Assembly (NCBI GenBank): GCA_004194705.1
Contig: SADC01001285.1
Coordinates: 620,001 to 684,000 of the forward strand
Length of the DNA stretch: 64,000 nucleotides
Reading direction: 5' to 3'
DNA from: Ditylenchus dipsaci
Lineage: Eukaryota; Nematoda; Chromadorea; Rhabditida; Anguinidae
Position 1 is the first letter of the stretch. Each line of letters opens with the position of its first letter. The translations under genes were made by a program, and so were the position numbers. This document shows, one piece after another, positions 43,555 through 55,866 of this stretch. A model generated the notes under the pieces. The model searched no databases. It was not told the DNA's origin and was given only the letters and a program-made list of their open reading frames with translations.

Positions 43555-44340
43555 AAATCTCAGCTAATCGACCCTCGTCGAAAAAAAAAGACTTCGATCG
43601 AGAAAAAGGGCGCAGAGGCGTTGTACCGATAAAGGTAAAGAAACATTTGGTAAAAGGCACATTTGGTGCGTAGGCGTTTAGGCAATTTTTGGACAAATGT
43701 CCCAAAATTGCCTAAACGCCTTATCATAATGCCAAGGATTTTAAATTTTTAAATTCATTATTACTTTTTATATAGTCGGGTGTATTTTTACGTATTGAGC
43801 TCTTCTTTTTTTGGCTCTCGATGTGTACTTCAAGTTTATGTCGGCTCTAGGTGGGTGTGAACCTTTATTGTGAGGTCAAAATATTCTGTTTGATCCTTTT
43901 TGATCTCGACAAACATGTTAAGAACATCAGGGCTGCAATACATTCCAAATGGGCTGACAACCGATTTGACTAACTTTTTAATTTTTTTGCCCGACTCTCT
44001 TACCGTAGGCGTTTAGGCAATTTTTGGAAACGTCTATGCCCTCCGAAAACGGTGTCTCTGTGACCAAAACAGCCAATTCCGCGTCGAAATAAGATCTATG
44101 GCCAAAAACAAGAACTCTATGACCAAAAAGATATACCACCGAAAATATCCACGGAAAAGTTTTCTCACCACATGTGCCTTTACCAAAAGAAATTTTACCA
44201 AATATGCCTTTACCGAAATTTTTTTACCAAATGTGCCTTTACCAAAAGAAATTTTACCAAATGTGCCTTTACCAAATGTGTCTTTACCAATTTTTTTTTA
44301 CCAAAAAGTTTTTTTACCAAATAGCCGGGACTGAAAAATG
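43555..44340. mobile_element. Fold-back with TTTACCAAATGTGCC units
   Basis: The right arm (44170-44325) has about seven TTTACCAAATGTGCC units, and the left arm (43635-43670) the complement. AGGCGTTTAGGCAATTTTTGG repeats lie at 43670-43710 and 44006-44035. Ends and target duplication not resolved. Confidence 0.55.
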
Positions 44341-44479
44341 TCTTACGCACTACAAAATGGCTTGAAAATAAGGCCTAAGTGGCTAAAACAGAACGGGTAA
44401 TACTTAAATCTAGTACTGAAATACTTATTTCTAGTACCAAAATACTTTTTCTAGTACTAAAATTTAGCAGGCATAGAAA

Positions 44480-44745
44480 AACTCTTTGTAAAGTTAGATC
44501 GGCTAAATCGCTCACAAATCCACCCTGAACCGCTCAAAACCACCATAAACCTGGAATTCTGAGCGATTTAGCCGATCCGGCCCAAAATCTGATCCGCTCA
44601 ATCGATTTTTCTCAAAAAGTTTACCGCCACCTCTTTAGTATACCCATGGAAAACCAATAATTTTGGCCTTTTAGCCATTTCGGAGTGGGTCTCCAGCCAT
44701 CTGGTCTTTGCCCACCCTGAATTTCATACAAAAAATTTTAAGGGC
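44480..44745. repeat. Shared fold-back core without arms
   Basis: Carries GATCGGCTAAATCGCTCA facing its complement, then GTTTACCGCCACC and CATCTGGTCTTTGCCCACC, as in the centre of the element at 34105-34625. Confidence 0.6.
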
Positions 44746-44850
44746 CATTGCCGTCCCTGACAACGGTTGTCCCCCGCCAATTCAATTTTTTTCCTAATCA
44801 TTGAAATTCTATACGGATTTTTGAACTTGGTTTCTAACTAAACTTTGGGT

Positions 44851-45506
44851 AGAACGGAATTTTGCAGCTAATTCTCGTAATTTTGCAGCTAATTTCGTTT
44901 GCAGCTAATTCTCGTAATTTCGCAGCTAATTCTCGTAATTTTGCAGCAAATCCTTGTAATCTTGCAGCAAATATGAGTGAATTTTGCGGGAATTCGAATT
45001 TCCTAGTCAAAAGATGACTTGGATCGCTCAGAATCCCAGCCCGGAGTGGTCAGAAGCCCCTGAAAGTTGGTTTTTTGGGGTTTACTAAAGGGGGGGGGGG
45101 GTAAACTTTTTGCGAAAATTCGATTGGGCGGATCAGAATTCCGGCCCGACCGGCTTAATCGCTCAGAATTCCTCCCTGAACCACTCAAAACCGTCATAAA
45201 CCTGAAATTCTGAGTGATTAAGCCGATCGGACCGGAATTCTGATCCGCCCAATCGAATTTTCGCAAAAAGTTTACCCCCCCCCCCTTTTAGTAAACCCCC
45301 AAAAAACCAACTTTCAGGGGCTTCTGACCACTCCGGGCTGGGATCTGAGCGATCCAAGTCATTTTTTGACTGGGAAATTCGAATTCCCGCAAAATTCACT
45401 AATATTTGCTGCAAGATTACAAGGATTTGCTGCAAAATTACGAGAATTAGCTGCAAAATTACGAGAATTAGCTGCAAACGAAATTAGCTGCAAAATTCCG
45501 TTTTAC
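44851..45506. mobile_element. Full-length palindromic element, copy 1
   Basis: Two arms of about 320 bp are mirror images. The outer end GGTAGAACGGAATTTTGC is followed by TGCAGCTAATTCTCGTAATT units, then GAATTCGAATTTCC and a G-run facing a C-run. It lacks an obvious target duplication. Second copy at 47568-48265. Confidence 0.8.
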
Positions 45507-46489
45507 CAAAAAATATGCAAAATTTTTGCAGTCAAATAATTTTGGATATTTTTTCGAAAAAACAGCCGAAAAATAATTTTATCGAAATCGATAAATTTAT
45601 CGATTTGCTGCACCATGGAATTTTTATTATACAGCCGAAAAAAGTTATGACCCTTGTACTTCGAAATTCTTGGGCAGCCAAGTAACATTTTGTAAAGTAT
45701 CTCACAAATGGACGAAGCTTTTTTAGCGTTCCCGATCAATATGCGCATCTTCAAATTTAGAATTGACTGCTAAATTGTAAATTACTCTCGAGACATTAAT
45801 GATTTATTTGTTGCATTGTCGCACGACAAAATGACAAAAAAATTATTTTGTCGCGCGACAAATGTTCATTTAAAAATGTTTTGTCGGGCGACAAAATAGT
45901 TTTGATTAGGGTTGTACAATGGTAATATTCCCGGGAATATTCCCGGAAATATTCCCGGAACATTGGGAATATTCCCGGGTTTCCCGGTATTTTCCCCTAT
46001 ATTGGGAATATTCCCGGGTTTTCTATGTGTCCGGAAATTTCTACAACTCTAGTTTTGATGTTGCTTTGTCTGGTTGCCCAATGATCAGGGAAAAAAATTT
46101 GAATTGGCGGGGGACAATTCAAAACAGGTGTCAATGGCCCTTTAAAATTGTTGATTTCGTGTCGAGAACCAAATCTGCGACAGAAATGAGGAAATCTGTG
46201 ACAGAAAAAAGTCAATCTGGTACAAAAAAAAAGTGAATCTGGTACAAAAAAGTTTTGCCCGCCAAAAAGTGGAAAAAGGGCCTAAAGGCTACGACCCGAG
46301 AAAAAGAGACAACTAAACAGGGGTGGAAAATAAATTTTGACTAACCAGAAACCTCAAGTAGCTATTTTTTCAAAGACTTCATTGACAGATTTTTTTGAAG
46401 ATTATTGTAGAGCTTCCCGAAGTTATATTATAAAGTGCTGCTGATATGCCCACGCCCTTTGCAAAATTGCGGAGAAGGAGCTACCCAAG

Positions 46490-47310
46490 CTACATACCAG
46501 CGCGTTGCATCGCAAATTTAGGCGGGACCAACAACTTTTCAAAAATCGTCCTTGTTTTCACTCGTTTCATGTCAAATCTTATATTTATGACCTTATCCCA
46601 CTTTAATAAAGTAGGCAGAAAACTTTCGTCTGGTCAAGTAGAAAGCTGTCAGAAAATAATCATGAGAGAAATAAATTGCTGGTCAAAAAATCCTAATCGT
46701 TGGATTTACGTACAAATTTTTTGATTAAGTTTCGGCACACCTTCGGAATACCCCAGCAGTCAACTTTGTATACCCCAGCACTTAATTCGGAACACACCCT
46801 CATGTTACCCCACAATTGAAAGCTGAGGATGTTAGCTACACAATGGTGTAAAAATTTCTTGGTTTAGTTCACACAAATTTATATTTTTCGATTAAAATAG
46901 AACTGAATATTTTTTGAGCATTCGATTTTCATTCGAAAAAATTCTGTTTTATTTAATCGAAAAATATAAATTTGTGTGAACTAAACCAAGAAATTTTTAC
47001 ACCATTGTGTAGCTAACATCTCAGCTTTCAATTGTGGGTAACATGAGGGGTGTGTTCCGAATTAAGTGCTGGGGGTATACCAAAGTTGACTGCTGGGGGT
47101 ATTCCGAAGTTGACTGCTGGGGTATTCCGAAGTTGACTGCTGGGGTATTCCGAAGTTTAGCCTAAGTTTCTAACAAAAATATACCTTAAATAAAATTCTA
47201 GGCCTTGTTTTTTTAGAAACCAAGTTGAAAAATCCGTACAGAAATTCAATGATTAGGCCAATTTTTTGAATTGGCGGGAGACCATTTAGAACGCGTGAGC
47301 ACGGTCTTCT
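46490..47310. mobile_element. TTAA-type MITE copy B, split by a fold-back
   Basis: Reverse-orientation copy of 12232-12597 (TACCAGCGCGTTGCATCGC at the left, AACGCGTGAGCACGGTCTT at the right). It is interrupted at 46734-47162. Confidence 0.7.
46734..47162. mobile_element. Fold-back inserted in MITE, 8-bp target duplication
   Basis: TAAGTTTC at 46726-46733 and 47163-47170. The ends are GGCACACCTTCGGAATACCC and the complement of GGCTAAACTTCGGAATACCC. The arms pair for about 190 bp; the right arm has two extra TTCGGAATACCCCAGCAGTC units. The uninterrupted MITE at 12232-12597 shows the empty site. Confidence 0.88.
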
Positions 47311-47567
47311 AAAAAATAAATAATGTTCTATAAATATGCCCTGGTTTACCCTGTTGTTTTTTGACTTTTAATCCTATATACGAAAAGAGAGTTTGCGGAT
47401 GTATGTCCGATTTTTTTTGAAAATGTCTCAAAATTGTTTTTTGAAAGTTGGTCTCAAGAGGATTTCATTGCAGCGAGAGTTTTGTCGTATGTTCATTATT
47501 ATTTCTTGAGATTGTTGAGCAGTTGGCTCTCTACATTGATTCTGTGGTCGAGTCTCATGTTTTTGTC

Positions 47568-48265
47568 GGGTAAAACGGAATTTTGCAGCTAATTCTCGTA
47601 ATTTTGCAGCTAATTTTTTTGCAGCTAATTCTCGTAATTTTGCAGCTAATTCTCGTAATTTTGCAGCAAATCCTTGTAATCTTGCAGCAAATATTAGTGA
47701 ATTTTGCGGGAATTCGAATTTCCTAGTCAAAAAATGACTTGGATCGCTCAGAATCCAGCCCGGAGTGGTCAGAAGCCCTGAAAGTTGGTTTTTTGGGGGT
47801 TTAATAAAAGGGGGGGGGGGTAAACTTTTTGCGAAAATTCGATTGGGCGGATCAGAATTCCGGTCCGATCGGCTTAATCACTCAGAATTTCAGGTTTATG
47901 ACGGTTTGAGTGGTTCAGGGAGGAATTCTGAGCGATTAAGCCGGTCGGGCCGGAATTCTGATCCGCCCAATCGAATTTTCGCAAAAAGTTTACCCCCCCC
48001 CCTTTAGTAAACCCCCAAAAAACCAACTTTCAGGGCTTCTGACCACTCCGGGCTGGGATTCTGAGCGATCCAAGTCATCTTTTGACTAGGAAATTCGAAT
48101 TCCCGCAAAATTCACTCATATTTGCTGCAAGATTACAAGGATTTGCTGCAAAATTACGAGAATTAGCTGCAAAATTACGAGAATTAGCTGCAAAATTACG
48201 AGAATTAGCTGCAAAAAAAATTAGCTGCAAAATTACGAGAATTAGCTGCAAAATCCGTTTTACCC
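47568..48265. mobile_element. Full-length palindromic element, copy 2, 9-bp duplication
   Basis: Ends GGGTAAAACGG and complement, flanked by perfect 9-bp duplications GTTTTTGTC at 47559-47567 and 48266-48274. The arms are the TGCAGCTAATTCTCGTAATT arrays of copy 1. The Ala/Lys/Leu repeat frames on both strands are artefacts. Confidence 0.9.
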
Positions 48266-48274
48266 GTTTTTGTC

Positions 48275-49434
48275 TCGAATTTTGTGAATCATTCAGGTAC
48301 TTGGATTGAGTTTTTTATTCTCGAATAGACAATTGGGCTCGAGTCTTTTTAAATAATTTTGAATATTTCTTGATTCAAATATGATTCATTCTGCAGTCCA
48401 AGGCCTTCATTAATGTTAAATACTTGAAGTGCTTAGACTGTGGTTGGTTCATGGTTCATGATTGAGTCTCGACTTGAAGAGTAACTAAGTCAAGGTATTA
48501 GAGGGTGAGACTGTAGATTATCATGTAGTCTTATTGCAGTTATTTTTGTGTTTCTGATTCAAGTATTAATCATGGCCACTCCAGCTGCTTCAACAATGGT
48601 AAAAACTTGAAGTGGTTGGGCTGTGCTGTGATTCATGGTTGAATCTCAAATTAAATTGTTACAAAGTGAAAGTGCTTGATGTGAACTGTAACTTGAAAAT
48701 TCAATCTCGAGTCATGGTGTAACCTTCTTGCATATCTTCGTGTTACATGTAATGGTCATGTCTTTTGTATTATGGTCACTTCTCATGGTCATGTCTCATG
48801 TGAGTTTGTTATGGCTCATGTGACATGGTTTTTTTCCTTCTAAGTTTTCATGTGTCATTACTTGCATACTTCAGTCCTCTGCTCAAGTTAGTATTAAGAA
48901 ATTCATTTTCATCATTTCCAGGTTATTTCGTCCAGCTTTATCATTCGGATGTTAGAACTGATGTCTGCTTCTTCGTCACTGGGGATGTCAAGCCTTTCTC
49001 TGGAGGCTCAAGAATCAAATCCCTAAAAGTCTCAGTATTAATTGCATGTATGTATGTCTTCGTCAATAAGTTTAATCTTTTATGTGCCTTGTGTCGTCTG
49101 TGTCTTTTTATCCTCTGTGTCAAGTGTAGACTCATGGGTCATTTATCTGTGACGTGTGAGTGGCTTGCTCCAACTTCGAAATTACAGAAGATTAATTGAC
49201 TTTTATATTGCGGTGAGAATTCTGTGAGTCTTTTTCAGCGAGACTATTGTCGTATTTTTGATCTTAGGGAACGCGGAGCAATCAGCTCGCTTTCGTGGTT
49301 GTCTGTCATGTATTTCCTCCCGACTATTGGTGAACCACCACCATGAAAAGCACAAGAAAACAAATTAAACCTAGCTGCAAACTTTCAGCATCAAACAAAG
49401 TGAATGCTTCTCTTAATCCTTCCATAGAATAGGC
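48275..49434. other. Repeat-rich stretch with a zinc-knuckle-like frame
   Basis: 48270-48760 resembles 33130-33330 (CTTGAAGTGCTTAGACT, GATTGAGTCTC). The plus-strand frame 48825-49199 has one CX2CX4HX4C motif (CVKCRLMGHLSVTC, near 49115) as in retroviral-type Gag proteins, but no other supporting domain. It may be a remnant of another retroelement. Confidence 0.35.
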
Positions 49435-49442
49435 GCTTTGAT

Positions 49443-50056
49443 GGTTACTACGCATTTGGGCACATCGCATTTGGGCACCCGCATTTGGGCACCCGCATTG
49501 GGCACACCGCATTTGGGCACCCGCATTTGGGCCCCGCATTTGGCACCGCATTTGGGCCCCGATTTTAAAGTTCCATATTTTGAAATTATAAATTGAAATG
49601 TATCAATATGTTACTGTTTTATAATAAAATTTGTATTCATTTCAGGTCCGAATACTTTCATCGAAAATTTTGACTTTTCTAGATTTTTACCTGCCTGCCT
49701 TCGGCAGGCAACCTAATTCAATAGGAAGCCCCTTTGGGGTACATGGTCCGGGATAAGGGCTGACCCTTTGGGGGTACATGGTATGGGATGCGGCCCAAAT
49801 GCGTGTCAACGAAGCGGCTTAAGGTCAAACGTCCGTGGCCCGAAAAATTGACAAATTTCAATTTATAATTTCAAAATATGGAACTTTAAATCGGGGCCCA
49901 AATGCGGTGCCCAAATGCGGGTGCCCAAATGCGGGGGCCCAAATGCGGTTGTGCCCAAATGCGGGTGCCCAAATGCGGGTGCCCAAATGCGGTGTGCCCA
50001 AATGCGGGTGCCCAAATGCGGGTGCCCAAATGCGGTGTGCCAAATGCGTGGTAACG
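49443..50056. mobile_element. Fold-back with GCATTTGGGCACCC units
   Basis: 8-bp duplications GCTTTGAT at 49435-49442 and 50057-50064. The ends are GGTTACTACGC and the complement of CGTTACCACGC. The arms have eight to eleven GCATTTGGGCACCC units in opposite orientation, then CAATTTATAATTTCAAAATA. The centre holds a CTGCCTGCCTTCGGCAGGCA hairpin. Frames on both strands come from the units. Confidence 0.9.
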
Positions 50057-50745
50057 GCTTTGATAGATTCCTTTGCGAAAATGGTTTTGTTCATTATCGC
50101 TTCTTGATATGTTTAAAATACGCTTTTACTATCCTGACGACAGGAAAAAAAAGAAATGCTTTTTTAAATCATGCACAGCAAGAATGATTTACAAAAAAAC
50201 AGTATGCTTCATGAGTCTAGGCACCCACATCTAAAAAGATTAGCAAATATAGTAAAACTGAAACGAGTCAATAGCTCACGGCTCATGTTTCGGTCGCACG
50301 GCTTATTCATCAATTTGTCGCGTTTATTTCAATTGCCTGTATTTGTTTGTCAAAAGAAATTTACTTTTTTCGTTGTTGTGTTGTGCGTAGTATGTGCATA
50401 TCTTACGTTATATTTGCTCATTTTTTGGATCAAAGGAAATGGATTAATTATGTCTCGAGAATATGTTTAAATTAATCTTTTCTCGAGTCTTCTTCCGGGA
50501 GAATTTTTGTGGTGTTCTCATTATCGCTTCTTGAGCATCTGGAGCAGTTCAAAAAACGCTTTTACGAGTCTCGCCACAGGAAAGAAGACAAACGGTTCTG
50601 TAAGTCATGCACAACATAAATATGCCTTTATCAATATCAACGCACACACGTCTTAAGAAGGAAGCAAATAAAGTAGTTCTGTAAGTCTCGAAAGGACCTC
50701 ATAGCTCACGGTTCATGTTTCGGTTATGTGTGGATATGAATCCCG

Positions 50746-50915
50746 TGTTGTGGCGTAATGTGTATTTTGAACTACTTTTGTCTTGACACGTGTTTGGTGT
50801 CATTGTCCCGCAGTTCAGTAGTTTGTAAGTTATCGTATATTGTTGTGTCGTGTTCTGTTATAAAGTTTCTCTGTTTACTCTTGCGCTCGTTCTTTGCCCA
50901 TACTATTATACAACA
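50746..50915 (+). repeat. 5' LTR of plus gypsy element
   Basis: 170 bp, TG...CA ends, identical to 55578-55747. Confidence 0.95.
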
Positions 50916-50940
50916 TATTTGGCGCAGTCGCAAAATTCAA

Positions 50941-52010
50941 AATGGAACCTGTTGATATTAAACAGCTTCTTGAGCAAATGCTCAGTTAATGAAAGCTCAG
51001 AGTGAGCAAAATGCAATAATTCTAAAATTGCTTGCGGAGCGTGATAATTCTGCCGGGGGAGCCGGTGTTCTTTCAATTTCAGGTACTAAAGAAACGCTCA
51101 TGTCTTCGTTGGGAGCGCGCATTGAAACTTTTCGCTACATGCCAGAGGATGACCTTACATTCGAGAATTGGTGGCTCAGATATGGATCAATTGTCGAGCA
51201 GGATGGAGGTCAATTGCCAGAAGATGCTAAAGTGAGGCTGGTCATTAGTAAGTTACAGACACGTGAGTTTAATCGTTTTTGTGATGCAGTAAAGCCTAAA
51301 GGGCCATACGAAAATTCTCTGCTCGATACCCTGGCCACTTTAAAAATTCTTTTCTCTAGCACAAAGTCCCTTCTAATGAAACGTTACGAATGTTTCCAGT
51401 TAAAACAAAAAGTGGGTCAGGATATCCTTCAATTTGGTGCGACAGTTAATGAAGTTGTGAGTCGGCAAAACCACCAATTAATGCCAATGCTCTTAAATGT
51501 CTTGTTTTTCTCTCTGGTTTGCACTCCGATTTCCATGAACTGCGTATTAAGTGTTTGCAAAAACTAGAAGCGGCCGAAAGTGAAAATAAGGATTTAAAAC
51601 TAGACGAATTGTTAGAGGAATGCAAAAAGCACTTGGCTCTCAAGGAAAACCTTAGAAGTCTAAACAAAAACTTCAATTCGCTTTCAACAAATGCGGTCGG
51701 CCCTTCTAATTTTCGCAAGCATATCAAGCCCAGAAATCCTATCAAGCCGGCCGGGTACAAGAACAAAAATTTCAACCCAATTTCAAGAACTCTTACCCGT
51801 TCATGCCTAAAGGTGTTTGCTGGCGTTGTGGTAACAAGGACCATATTACCAATTGCAAGTACGCCAACCAAAAGTGTAATAAATGTGGGAAGATAGGTCA
51901 CGCCGGCTGGGTATGTCAAAGCAAACCAAGAGATTCTGCCTTTCATAATTCTACAAACGTAATACATACCGAAAATTCTCAGGTCTCAGACGAGGACATA
52001 AACATGGACG
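50941..52010 (+). pseudogene. Gag of gypsy element, frame-broken
   Basis: Starts at ATG 50941 (MEPVDIKQLLEQML), breaks at about 50985, then continues open as a 192-codon frame with the capsid-like FENWWLRYGSIVEQDG and FCDAVKPKGP. A nucleocapsid with two zinc knuckles follows near 51828-51917: CWRCGNKDHITNC, with one residue fewer than usual, and a canonical CNKCGKIGHAGWVC. Several shifts separate the pieces. Since the LTRs are identical, some breaks may be consensus errors. Confidence 0.85.
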
Positions 52011-52059
52011 TTTCCAATATTTTTCTGAGTACCAACTCCTCAAATTTTTCTGCCCCTTG

Positions 52060-55000
52060 GTACATTTCTCTTCAAATTCGGGCTTGCCAATCAAACTTTT
52101 CGTTGATTCCGGTTCGTCGTCTACCCTGCTCACTGAAGCTACTTGGCGTAAAATAGGAGACCTTTTCTTGAACCAATTAAAATATTGGGCAAATCATTCA
52201 CAGGACATACTTTCCATGCAAAGGGCAAGTGCTCAGTACAAGTCCAGTACAATAATGAGAGCATGCAGAAACTGGAGTGTTATGTTGTTGATAACAATTA
52301 CTTCGATCTCATAGGCCGTCCGTGGCTCATTTCTTTGGGATTGGTAAATCGTTTATCAGACATTTGTTCTCTGACTACTTTCTCTACACAGCATAACACG
52401 ATTCAGGCTGCTAGCTCTAGCAAAAACTTCGATAAAAACTTGTTGGTTCAGAGCTTTTCTAAATTGTTCAAAGAGAACATATTGGGTCATTGTAATAAAG
52501 TCAAGGCACATTTGTTCATAAAATCAGAGGCTAGGCCTGTTTTCATTTCTAAAAGACCAGTTCCGTTGGGAGTCGAAGGTGATATCGACTTAGAGCTAGA
52601 CCGCTACTGAAATTAGGTGTGATCCGTCCCATCGACTTTAGTGAGTGGGCTGCTCCGATAGTTGTGGTCAAAAAGAAAAATGGTCAAATTCGAGTATGTG
52701 CTGACTTTTCTACAGGACTTAATAATGCTCTGGAGTTGAACAAACATCCTTTGCCTTTACCGAGTGAAATTTTCGCAAAGCTAAATAATGCTAAATTCTT
52801 CTCTTGCTTGGACTTGTCTGACGCCTACTTTCAAATTGAGTTAGACTCATATTCAAAAAAGTTGTGTACCATCAACACTCATCGAGGTTTATTTCAATAC
52901 GAACGTCTACCTTTCGGATTAAATCTGCCCCTTCTATTTTTCAAAAGGTCATGGACCAAATGCTCGTAGACTTCAAATTCGCGTTCGCATACCTTGATGA
53001 CATAATAGTTGCCAGTTCTACAAAAGAGCAACATGCAAAAGATCTTTATGCCGTGCTACATAAAATTGAGTCGTTTGGCTTTGTACTCAGATTAGACAAA
53101 TGCAAATTTTTTCTCGAGGAAATCAATTATTTGGGACAGATAATCGATTCAACCGGAATTCGTCCTAATCCAAACAAGTTTGCTGCCATCAAAAATATGC
53201 CGAGACCGCAAAATATTTCCCAAGTGAGATCTTTTCTGGGAGCGATTAACTTTTACGGAAAATACATAAAAGAGATGAAGGTACTTCGAGGTCCTTGGAC
53301 AAACTTCTTCAGAAGGATGTTCCCTTGTCTGGTCGAAGGAATGTCAAAGTTCTTTTGATAAGGCTAAGGATATCATCACTTCTGATCTTCTTCTCGTACA
53401 CTTTGATCCTCGTAAACCCATAATTGTTTCGGCTGATGCTTCTAAAGATGGCATAGGGGCAACTATTTCTCACAAATTTCCGGATGGATCGATCAAGGTT
53501 GTAGAACACGCTTCTAGAACTTTAAATTCTGCCCAAGTCAATTACAGTCAGATTGAAAAAGAGGCCTTGGCACTTGTATATGCCGTTAAAAAATTCCACA
53601 GGTACCTCTTCGGGCATAAATTTCTGATGCAAACAGATCATAAACCACTACTTGCTATTTTCGGTTCTAAAAAGGGCGTTCCTATATACGCTGCAAGTAG
53701 GCTTCAAAGATGGGCATTATTTTGAGCGCGTACAATTTCGAAATTCAATACATCAATACTTCTGAGTTCGGTCAAGTGGACGTCTTATCTAGACTTATTG
53801 CGGATTGTCATCAGGATGACGATGAGTTCGTAATTTCCACATTGCATTTGATCGAAGGAAGTGTACAGCAGTTTTTGGTAAACCAATTAAATATTCTTCC
53901 AGTTACTAGTCAAGAGATTCGGAATCCATTCGGTCTGATATCTTGTTAACGGAAGTACTACACAACATTCAAAATGGTTGGCAAAACATATTCAGCCGGG
54001 ACCTATGTCTTCCTACTTCGCTAAAAGAAATTCTCTCTACGCAATCAATGGTTGTTTGCTGTTCGACGATAGAGTCGTCATTCCTTCTTCTTTGAGAGAT
54101 AGAGTTCTAAAGACTCTTCATCTAGGTCACCCAGGCATAACACGCATGAGAGCTCTTGCTCAAAACTATGTATATTGGCCAGGCCTATTTTCTGATATTG
54201 AAACTACAGTTAAAGGGTGCATGAATGCTCCAATCATGCAAAGAACCCGATCAAAAATTCTTCATCCATGGCCAAAGTCGACTAATCCCTGGGAGAGTCC
54301 ACGTTGACTTTGCTGGTCCTTTCATGGGAGAAAATTTTCTGTGTATTGTCGATGCACATTCTAAATGGCCTGAAGTTTTTCGAATGCAAAATACAACTTC
54401 TAATTGCTTGATTAGGGTCTTGCAGTCACTTTTTGCGAGGTATGGATATCCGAGAGTCCTAGTTTCGGATAATGGATCTCAGTTCACGTCATTTGACTTT
54501 CAAAATTATTGCAAAAGCAAAGGCATTCAATTAATTCATTCTCCGCCGTACCATCCGCAAAGTAACGGTCAAGCCGAAAGGTTTGTCGATACCTTCAAGC
54601 GTACTATTTCAAAAATTCGGCCTTCAAACTCGATAGATTCTTCAATTGTTGAGTACTTAAGAACATATAGGTCTACTCCTAATTCAACTATTGGAGGTAA
54701 GACACCTGCCGATTTGTTTCTAGGGAGGTCACTGCGCACTGAAATTTCTCTTGTAAAGCCAGATAAAATTCAAAAACCTCCTCATCCAGATAAATATAAT
54801 TCAAACATGGAGCGCAATTTCAATTCCCATCATAATGCCCGACCTAGGGAGTTCAACATTTCAGATAAGGTTTATTTCCGCAAGTATCAAGGTCTCAAAG
54901 CTAGTTGGGAGCCGGGAGAGATTGCAAAGCGGGTTGGTGAGACTTTGTATAGTGTTGTCTCTAGTTCAGGTATTCTCCACATGCGTCATGCAAACCAGCT

Positions 55001-55291
55001 GCGGCCTCGATTCTCTATTGTGGATCCAATGTTCGATGAAGGTGGTTCTAAAGAAAAAGCGATCTCAATTCAGGAAACGAATCAATTCAAAGTAATCATT
55101 CTCCGGTTAGTCAAAATTCACCTTTAGCTCCTCGCAACCCACTTAGATTTTCTAATCGGACTCGTCAACCACCGCCAAGGATGGTTATGGATCCTACACA
55201 AAGCGTTACGCTGTGTGTAGGAGCACTTTTCAATAGGGGTGGGAAGGAGAGTTCGAAGTCAATGGTACCACATAAATTTCTTGCATTCTAA
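52060..55291 (+). pseudogene. Pol of gypsy element: protease, RT, RNase H, integrase
   Basis: In order: aspartic protease (LFVDSGSSSTLL, a D-S-G active site) near 52097; reverse transcriptase with CLDLSDAYFQIEL near 52806 and the catalytic YLDD near 52993; RNase H with VSADASKDGIGA near 53430; integrase with the HHCC zinc region (LGHPGITRMRAL near 54125) and catalytic D, D and E residues (VDFAGP, SDNGSQF, PQSNGQAERF) between 54303 and 54580; a C-terminal GPY-like region; and a tail RNTRQPP-like motif. The frame breaks at several places, including about 52923, 54232 and 55092, each mended by one more base in a short run. Domain order PR-RT-RH-IN defines Ty3/gypsy. Confidence 0.93.
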
Positions 55292-55577
55292 TCACACCTT
55301 TTCTCGATTCACCTACAGTTATTTCGTGGCCATGTCATTTATTGCATACACTTCTTCACGAGGTTTGACATGGGAGTTGCATCTTAGCGGGATGTATACT
55401 CCGGATTCCCAGTAACCCGGTGACCGGTTTCCACAGACCATTTGATTTAACTGAAGGTTTCCTAATTTCTTGTGTGTGTATTTCTTTGGTGGTAATTGAC
55501 TGCGTGCTCTCCCGACCCTATCCCTTTTCCTTCTTCGTCCAAAATTCTTATTCTATGTCATCATCTAAGTGTGGGTG

Positions 55578-55747
55578 TGTTGTGGCGTAATGTGTATTTT
55601 GAACTACTTTTGTCTTGACACGTGTTTGGTGTCATTGTCCCGCAGTTCAGTAGTTTGTAAGTTATCGTATATTGTTGTGTCGTGTTCTGTTATAAAGTTT
55701 CTCTGTTTACTCTTGCGCTCGTTCTTTGCCCATACTATTATACAACA
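55578..55747 (+). repeat. 3' LTR of plus gypsy element
   Basis: Identical to the 5' LTR. It is followed by TAT(T), the same bases that follow the 5' LTR inside the element, which should not be present after a normally integrated 3' LTR. Confidence 0.95.
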
Positions 55748-55750
55748 TAT

Positions 55751-55803
55751 TCGAAATCAATTGGGCTTTGCCCGCGCAGGTTCGAATCCTGCCGACTGCG
55801 CCA
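55751..55803 (+). other. 3' half of tRNA-Ser(CGA) with CCA, at a retroelement junction
   Basis: Begins TCGAAATCAATT: U33, anticodon CGA and A37, followed by the 3' anticodon strand. Then comes a long variable arm (GGGC TTT GCCC), the T arm GCAGG-TTCGAAT-CCTGC, the acceptor strand CGACTGC, discriminator G and CCA. Animal tRNA genes do not encode CCA, so the source was a mature tRNA. The 5' half is absent, so this is not a gene. Its 3' end is exactly complementary to the element's primer-binding site. Confidence 0.9.
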
Positions 55804-55866
55804 AATATGTTGTATAATAGTATGGGCAAAGTTATTGCCTATAGCCTTTAGGCTTAGGCTTAAATA
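55804..55866. other. Junction filler: LTR tip plus 31-bp insert
   Basis: On the minus strand, after the 3' LTR of the minus copy comes TATT, then about 31 bp of TAAGCCTAAGCC-type sequence, then the last 24 bp of the LTR, TATT again, and the complement of the tRNA half. Every LTR end at this junction keeps the TATT spacer. Confidence 0.8.

Larger units (their letters stand above)
50746..55747 (+). mobile_element. Ty3/gypsy (Mag-like) LTR retrotransposon, plus copy
   Basis: Identical 170-bp LTRs (50746-50915 and 55578-55747) start TGTTGTGG and end ATACAACA. A TATT spacer precedes the primer-binding site TGGCGCAGTCG (50920-50930), which pairs with the 3' end of tRNA-Ser. The coding region runs 50941 to about 55291, followed by a 290-bp 3' non-coding part with CCATGTCATTTATTGCATAC, shared with the TRIM at 22720-23236. 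No matching target duplication is seen (TCCCG at the left, TATTC at the right), because the right side joins a tRNA fragment. Identical LTRs imply recent activity. Confidence 0.95.

Noticed and set aside
47428..48309. Ala/Lys/Leu repeat proteins on both strands (also 45003-45477)
   Set aside because: They arise from TGCAGCTAATTCTCG tandem units in the palindromic element.
49443..50056. GCATTTGGGCACCC arrays as a CRISPR array
   Set aside because: Units are nearly contiguous, degenerate, without unique spacers, in opposite orientation at the two ends of a transposon with target duplications, and the DNA is animal.
55751..55803. A functional tRNA-Ser gene
   Set aside because: The 5' half, including the D arm and A box, is absent and CCA is encoded, so it is a copied fragment.
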